From NCBI GenBank assembly GCA_946480995.1, contig CAMLMF010000075.1, forward strand, positions 1 through 9,206: 9,206 bases of DNA, in the 5' to 3' direction. Shown one piece after another: positions 6,168 through 9,206 of the stretch. Position 1 is the stretch's first letter, and each line of letters begins with the position of its first letter. Origin of the DNA: an uncultured Bdellovibrio sp. (lineage in GTDB: Bacteria > Bdellovibrionota > Bdellovibrionia > Bdellovibrionales > Bdellovibrionaceae). The position numbers were made by a program, and so were the translations under genes. The notes below the pieces were generated by a model, which was not told where the DNA came from, did no database searches, and worked only from the letters and a program-made list of their open reading frames with translations.

Positions 6168-6187
6168 CCGGCTAAATACGCTATCAA
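6158..6187 (+). promoter_or_regulatory. Candidate tRNA-Leu promoter
   Basis: TTGCAA (6158-6163) and TATCAA (6182-6187) are separated by 18 bp. The start would fall near 6194, just before the self-complementary leader arm. The -10 matches consensus at four of six bases. Confidence 0.4.
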
Positions 6188-6195
6188 TAACGTCT

Positions 6196-6314
6196 CTTGA
6201 GCCTAGAGATGTGTTGCCCCGCTGGTGAAATTGGCAGACACGCTAGACTTAGGATCTAGTGCGCAAGCGTGGGGGTTCAAGTCCCTCGCGGGGCACCAAA
6301 TCTCTAAGCTCAAG
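6196..6314. repeat. Inverted repeat flanking the tRNA (leader 6196-6210, trailer 6300-6314)
   Basis: CTTGAGCCTAGAGAT just upstream of the tRNA is complementary at 14 of 15 positions to ATCTCTAAGCTCAAG just after its CCA. In the precursor RNA these arms would pair and extend the acceptor stem, separated from it by only 5 nt (5') and 1 nt (3'). Outer bases CGT and ACG allow a few more pairs past a small bulge. Confidence 0.8.
6216..6298 (+). tRNA. tRNA-Leu (anticodon UAG)
   Basis: An 83-nt tRNA with encoded CCA folds cleanly. The acceptor stem is GCCCCGC/GCGGGGC (6216-6222 with 6288-6294), with discriminator A at 6295, as leucine identity requires, and CCA at 6296-6298. The anticodon stem CTAGA/TCTAG (6243-6247, 6255-6259) encloses loop CTTAGGA with anticodon TAG at 6250-6252, reading CUN leucine codons. 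A long variable arm (TGCGCAAGCGTG) marks a class II tRNA, and the T loop GTTCAAGTC-type sequence is present. It stands alone with its own terminator. Confidence 0.97.
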
Positions 6315-6322
6315 AACGAAAT

Positions 6323-6352
6323 AAAAAGCTGACCTTCGAGTCGGCTTTTTTT
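6323..6352 (+). terminator. Rho-independent terminator after tRNA-Leu
   Basis: Stem AAAAGCTGAC/GTCGGCTTTT (10 bp including one G-T pair), loop CTTCGA, then a T run to 6352. It is 26 nt past the tRNA CCA, the usual position for a monocistronic tRNA. Confidence 0.85.
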
Positions 6353-6445
6353 ATGTCCAAAATCCACAGGCCGTCCTCAGATAAATTTTATAGTGCGACT
6401 CATTTTCATATTCTTTGACGAGTTCAAGTAATAAACCCCTACTCT
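6353..6445 (+). promoter_or_regulatory. Leader/promoter region of the EF-hand hydrolase
   Basis: A TATAGT box at 6389-6394 lies about 52 nt before the ATG with no good -35. A TTGACG at 6415-6420 has no fitting -10 before the start. The region is AT-rich and noncoding; the promoter assignment is tentative. Confidence 0.3.
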
Positions 6446-7489
6446 ATGAAAACACTAATATCTTTAATTTTGATCCTATCGGGCGTCGCGGCTTCGGCTG
6501 GCGAAGTAAAACGTTTGGCAATTCCCACGGTCGACAATATCAAAATCGACACTTTCGTTTATCTTCCGGATAACTTGAAAGATGCAAAAGGCATCATTCT
6601 GACAATTGGTGGCTCGGGATTAACGCGCGGTGGGTTCGGTGGCCCGGCTAATTTTTCGCAACTTTCTGCTGCAAATAATTTTATCGGTGTTGAGTGGAAT
6701 AAACGGGGAATCACAACGTCAACGAAAGTGGACTCTGCCGCAGTGGACTTCGCAATCTATAATACAGCAACGATTGAAAATATCGTCGTCGACGGGGGCA
6801 GTGTCTTAGAATATATGCGCAAAGCATATCCACATCTGCCCGTATTCGTCTTGGGTGGCAGCGAAGGTTCGGTAACAACCACATTACTTGCAGAGTATTT
6901 CCCAAAAGACATCAAAGCAGTAGCCACTTTTGGCAATGTGATTATGCCATTCGTTCAAACAACAAGCATGCAAATCACTGACGTGTACTTAAAAAAAATG
7001 TGGCCTGATCTTGATGCAAATAAAGATCAATCCCTTTCACCATCAGAAATTTCGACCTATAAGCCGAAATCAGCAGACCTTCACTTACCATTACAAATCG
7101 ATTTTGCTAAAGCTGATCTGTCCGCCGATGGTGCCCTTTCATTCGACGAAATGGCTATGTACTTGGTGAATTACTTCATGAACGAAAATCCCAACCCAAA
7201 TTATTGGTATGAAACTAGCGGCGTAGCTGGAAAATACCTAGATTCTATGTTCCGTACGCCACCGTTAACTTCGCGTGCCTACAATATTTCAATTCCCGTG
7301 TTTATCGCGCAAGGAGAAGACGATTGGAATACTCCGGCAAAAGATGTTTATCAGTTCCAAGTTCAATGCAAAACTTCTCGACTGAATAACTTCAGCTTTA
7401 AGTATTATGCGAAAGTAGGCCATGCGCCTTCAAAAGAAATGTTCAGCGATTTCCTGAGCTACTTTGAATCTTTTGTTCCGGCTAAGTAA
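6446..7489 (+). CDS. Secreted alpha/beta hydrolase with inserted EF-hand pair
   Basis: The 347-residue product starts with a Sec signal peptide (MKTLISLILILSGVAASA, cleavage after Ala18), so it acts in the periplasm or outside. The alpha/beta-hydrolase core is clear: GGSGLTRGG (55-63) as oxyanion-hole turn, nucleophile elbow LGGSEGS with Ser139, likely acid in GEDDWNTP (Asp292/Asp293), and His326 in KVGHAPS. Between the elbow and the acid lie two canonical calcium loops, DANKDQSLSPSE (190-201) and DLSADGALSFDE (224-235), 22 residues apart as in an EF-hand pair. This region is where hydrolases carry the cap that shapes substrate entry. The substrate could be an ester, lipid or peptide; it cannot be chosen from sequence. 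No strong ribosome site precedes the ATG. It is flanked by similar terminators and appears to be a single-gene unit. Confidence 0.8.
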   Translation: MKTLISLILILSGVAASAGEVKRLAIPTVDNIKIDTFVYLPDNLKDAKGIILTIGGSGLTRGGFGGPANFSQLSAANNFIGVEWNKRGITTSTKVDSAAVDFAIYNTATIENIVVDGGSVLEYMRKAYPHLPVFVLGGSEGSVTTTLLAEYFPKDIKAVATFGNVIMPFVQTTSMQITDVYLKKMWPDLDANKDQSLSPSEISTYKPKSADLHLPLQIDFAKADLSADGALSFDEMAMYLVNYFMNENPNPNYWYETSGVAGKYLDSMFRTPPLTSRAYNISIPVFIAQGEDDWNTPAKDVYQFQVQCKTSRLNNFSFKYYAKVGHAPSKEMFSDFLSYFESFVPAK

Positions 7490-7508
7490 ATTCTAATTTT
7501 TCATTACG

Positions 7509-7537
7509 AAAAAGCCGACCCTAGAGTCGGCTTTTTT
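7509..7537. terminator. Bidirectional terminator between hydrolase and HExxH protein
   Basis: An 11-bp perfect stem AAAAAGCCGAC/GTCGGCTTTTT with loop CCTAGA, followed by T on the plus strand and by a T run on the minus strand too. It lies 19 nt after the hydrolase stop and 24 nt beyond the minus-strand stop at 7562, so it can end both convergent genes. Confidence 0.87.
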
Positions 7538-7561
7538 ATTTCAGAACTTGTTGATAATAAC

Positions 7562-8611
7562 CTAATGCCCGTTCAGGCTAAAAGGCGAACTCGTCGTTCC
7601 CTCTGAACCAAAATAAACGCAAGAAAACTTAATCTGCTGATGCGAAATCTCAAAGCTTGTATTCGCTAGAGGGCACATCGGGTTTCCAGCAAAGTTTTGC
7701 GTAGCTAGAATCTCTTCCGGCTTGTTATCTGGCGATAGTAAAGAGCGAACAATCTGCACACTCATACCTCGCCCCGCACTGTCAGCGCCACAGTTATTGG
7801 GCTCCCTGATCGTAAAGCGCAAACGCAAATTGGTCGTACTGCTTTCTTGAAAAAAGATAGAGCCATCTAACGGATTTTTGCCGACACTTGTTTCATAAGA
7901 CATTAAGTTTTCTGCCTGAAACAAACGACTGCTGACGATCTGCGCACCAAACTGCACGCCGCCAGACTCCGCGCGACATTGAAAGATGTCACGAATACCA
8001 AACTGAGTTCCGATCTTGCCTTTGCGCTTAGCCACAGCCACCAGAGACGACGCCACCGAGTCTAAAAGGTCGCGGCCAAATGCAAACGGACCAATTTGTT
8101 CGTTGTCAGAAACCGAGCGCCCCTGAAAAGAAACTTTGTGCAGGAATTCGTGGGTTAACAAAAACAGCACTTGCGTAGGGGCTAAAACCTTCACCGAGTC
8201 GCGATGAATCTCGATAGGACCAGCAGGGCCTAATTCGGTTCGCGCTGACACAATCATCGGCTGCCCATCAGGGCCCATCACGTAAAGCGGTTCTTCGCGC
8301 AAGACGAAGGGAGTTTGCTTCGTCCCCTGACTTAAGCTCAAAACTTCTAAGGCGATGGCATTGAAATATTCTTTACAAAATTTTACTTGCTCTGCGTTCA
8401 TATTCTTCAAATGACAAAAAGATTTCATTTCATCTTCTTCATTCAAAACAAATTTGATCGTGTCGATCATGGATTCTTTAGTTGCGCGCATAAATTCGAA
8501 AATTGGGTCTCCCCCATTGCCGACAATCGTGCCAGACGCGAAACTATTTACGGAACACAATCCACCCAAAATCAGAACGCAGAAAAATCTTACAAAATTA
8601 TTTTTCTTCAT
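7562..8611 (-). CDS. Secreted protein with HExxH zinc-protease motif
   Basis: The 349-residue product has a Sec signal peptide (MKKNNFVRFF, hydrophobic core to about residue 20, cleavage after SFA at residue 25). The mature end begins SGTIVGNGGDP, a start I recall from many secreted Bdellovibrio proteins (memory only). HEFLH at 154-158, preceded by the hydrophobic VLFLLT helix, is an HExxH zinc site. No metzincin third ligand (HExxHxxGxxH/D) is present; a downstream Glu or Asp such as Glu171 or Asp184 may serve. The C-terminal third (about 250-349) is a beta-rich domain. Six mature cysteines (66, 79, 212, 274, 313, 331) could form disulfides. The ATG has AGGA 7 nt upstream and overlaps the end of the TIGR02147 gene by 14 bp, so both are one operon. 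Peptidase activity is likely but the substrate is unknown. Confidence 0.7.
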   Translation of the reverse strand: MKKNNFVRFFCVLILGGLCSVNSFASGTIVGNGGDPIFEFMRATKESMIDTIKFVLNEEDEMKSFCHLKNMNAEQVKFCKEYFNAIALEVLSLSQGTKQTPFVLREEPLYVMGPDGQPMIVSARTELGPAGPIEIHRDSVKVLAPTQVLFLLTHEFLHKVSFQGRSVSDNEQIGPFAFGRDLLDSVASSLVAVAKRKGKIGTQFGIRDIFQCRAESGGVQFGAQIVSSRLFQAENLMSYETSVGKNPLDGSIFFQESSTTNLRLRFTIREPNNCGADSAGRGMSVQIVRSLLSPDNKPEEILATQNFAGNPMCPLANTSFEISHQQIKFSCVYFGSEGTTSSPFSLNGH

Positions 8612-9206
8612 AGTTAGATCCTATTGGAGTCAGATGGATGGCAACTTGCACTAGGTTGTCTTTACCATTGGGATTGCTCTCGATAAACTCAAGCAACTGA
8701 TTCTGAAAAGAATCTATCAACCCACGCAGCTCATCCATTTTATTTTTGTCGACCGATAACAACACCGTCGACGCTTTTCTGCGATGTGAAGGCAAAGTCT
8801 CAACTCCCCTTTGTGCGATCCCCAAAGCCTTCTTGTGGAAGGCACGAATATCGGCGTTAGGAATTTCGTTCGTTGTCGCCACAGCGACTTCTTCAGGAAC
8901 AATCTGACCGTGCGGAGTCCGACGCCAAAAACCTTCTCGCAGCAAAAAATCCGCAGACTTTTTTATCCGCTCCGGCGAAGCAATGCCCGACAACATTTGA
9001 TGCAGACGAGCTGGCTCCAAATCAAAACCGCGTATATTCACAAGGTCTTTCACATAGGGATTCAACCAATCCACCAGCAAATGATTCTTAGTCTTACGTG
9101 GCAGCTTCGGCGTTTCATTTGCAGAAGACGGAGCAGCTTTCACATGCACACTTAAAAGTTGCTTGTCGATGTACTCTTGCTCAATCTTCGTTAATTTAAA
9201 TATCAG
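8598..9206 (-). CDS. TIGR02147-family protein (DUF4423), C-terminal part; 5' end outside
   Basis: The frame stays open to the right edge, giving the last 202 residues. The first visible residues, LTKIEQEYIDKQLL, match the family segment just after the N-terminal HTH (L-x-x-x-E-x-EYF-x-x-LV). A winged-helix-like block follows: SPERIKKSADFLLREGFWRRTPHGQIVP, with an ALxxLExLGLI-type layout. Then comes the conserved NADIRAFHKKALGIAQRGVETL helix, the STVLLSVDKNKMDELRGLID segment, and the final strand LVQVAIHLTPIG. This is the long form of the family; its HTH should lie in the unseen 5' part. The family is taken to be DNA-binding regulators. The overlapping HExxH gene downstream suggests the two are made together and may function together. 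A GTG at 9149 is not the true start, since family sequence continues upstream of it. Confidence 0.85.
   Translation of the reverse strand: MIFKLTKIEQEYIDKQLLSVHVKAAPSSANETPKLPRKTKNHLLVDWLNPYVKDLVNIRGFDLEPARLHQMLSGIASPERIKKSADFLLREGFWRRTPHGQIVPEEVAVATTNEIPNADIRAFHKKALGIAQRGVETLPSHRRKASTVLLSVDKNKMDELRGLIDSFQNQLLEFIESNPNGKDNLVQVAIHLTPIGSNYEEK

Noticed and set aside
1..9206. CRISPR arrays, insertion sequences or prophage genes
   Set aside because: No regularly spaced repeats, transposase motifs or terminal inverted repeats with target duplications were seen on reading both strands.

Overview
The window looks like chromosomal DNA from a Bdellovibrio-type predatory bacterium (Bdellovibrionota). 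This is inferred, not proven. The reasons are two TIGR02147-family HTH proteins (a family expanded in Bdellovibrio), several Sec-secreted proteins of unknown role, Gram-negative envelope genes (a GT9 heptosyltransferase-like enzyme and a beta-barrel-like protein), and moderate GC content. Genes are tightly packed in short operons on both strands.

Left part (1-2671, + strand): the 3' end of a family 9 glycosyltransferase, an Rsm22/METTL17-like ribosome-associated methyltransferase with four candidate cluster-binding cysteines, and a UPF0270 (YheU) small protein form one tight run with a 9-nt gap and an ATGA overlap. A secreted, probably outer-membrane beta-barrel protein follows.

Middle-left (2668-4577, - strand): a BrnT/BrnA-type toxin-antitoxin operon with its own extended -10 promoter and repeated TATAGTG elements. 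Upstream of it lie a strong terminator, an unusually short TIGR02147-family protein that may be made from a leaderless mRNA, and a TrmK-like tRNA methyltransferase.

Centre (4637-6119, + strand): gcvT and gcvH of the glycine cleavage system, divergent from the trmK-like gene. No gcvP follows. Instead comes a tRNA-Leu(UAG) gene whose flanks are complementary to each other, with its own terminator.

Right part: a secreted alpha/beta hydrolase with two canonical EF-hand loops inserted in its cap region (+ strand). It converges on a minus-strand pair: the C-terminal part of a full-length-type TIGR02147 protein, overlapping by 14 bp a secreted protein with an HExxH zinc-protease motif. The near-identical terminators on either side of the hydrolase, the TIGR02147/secreted-protein coupling, the EF-hand hydrolase and the self-complementary tRNA precursor deserve the closest look. 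Nothing here is a clear multi-gene novel system; the regulator plus secreted HExxH protein pair comes nearest.
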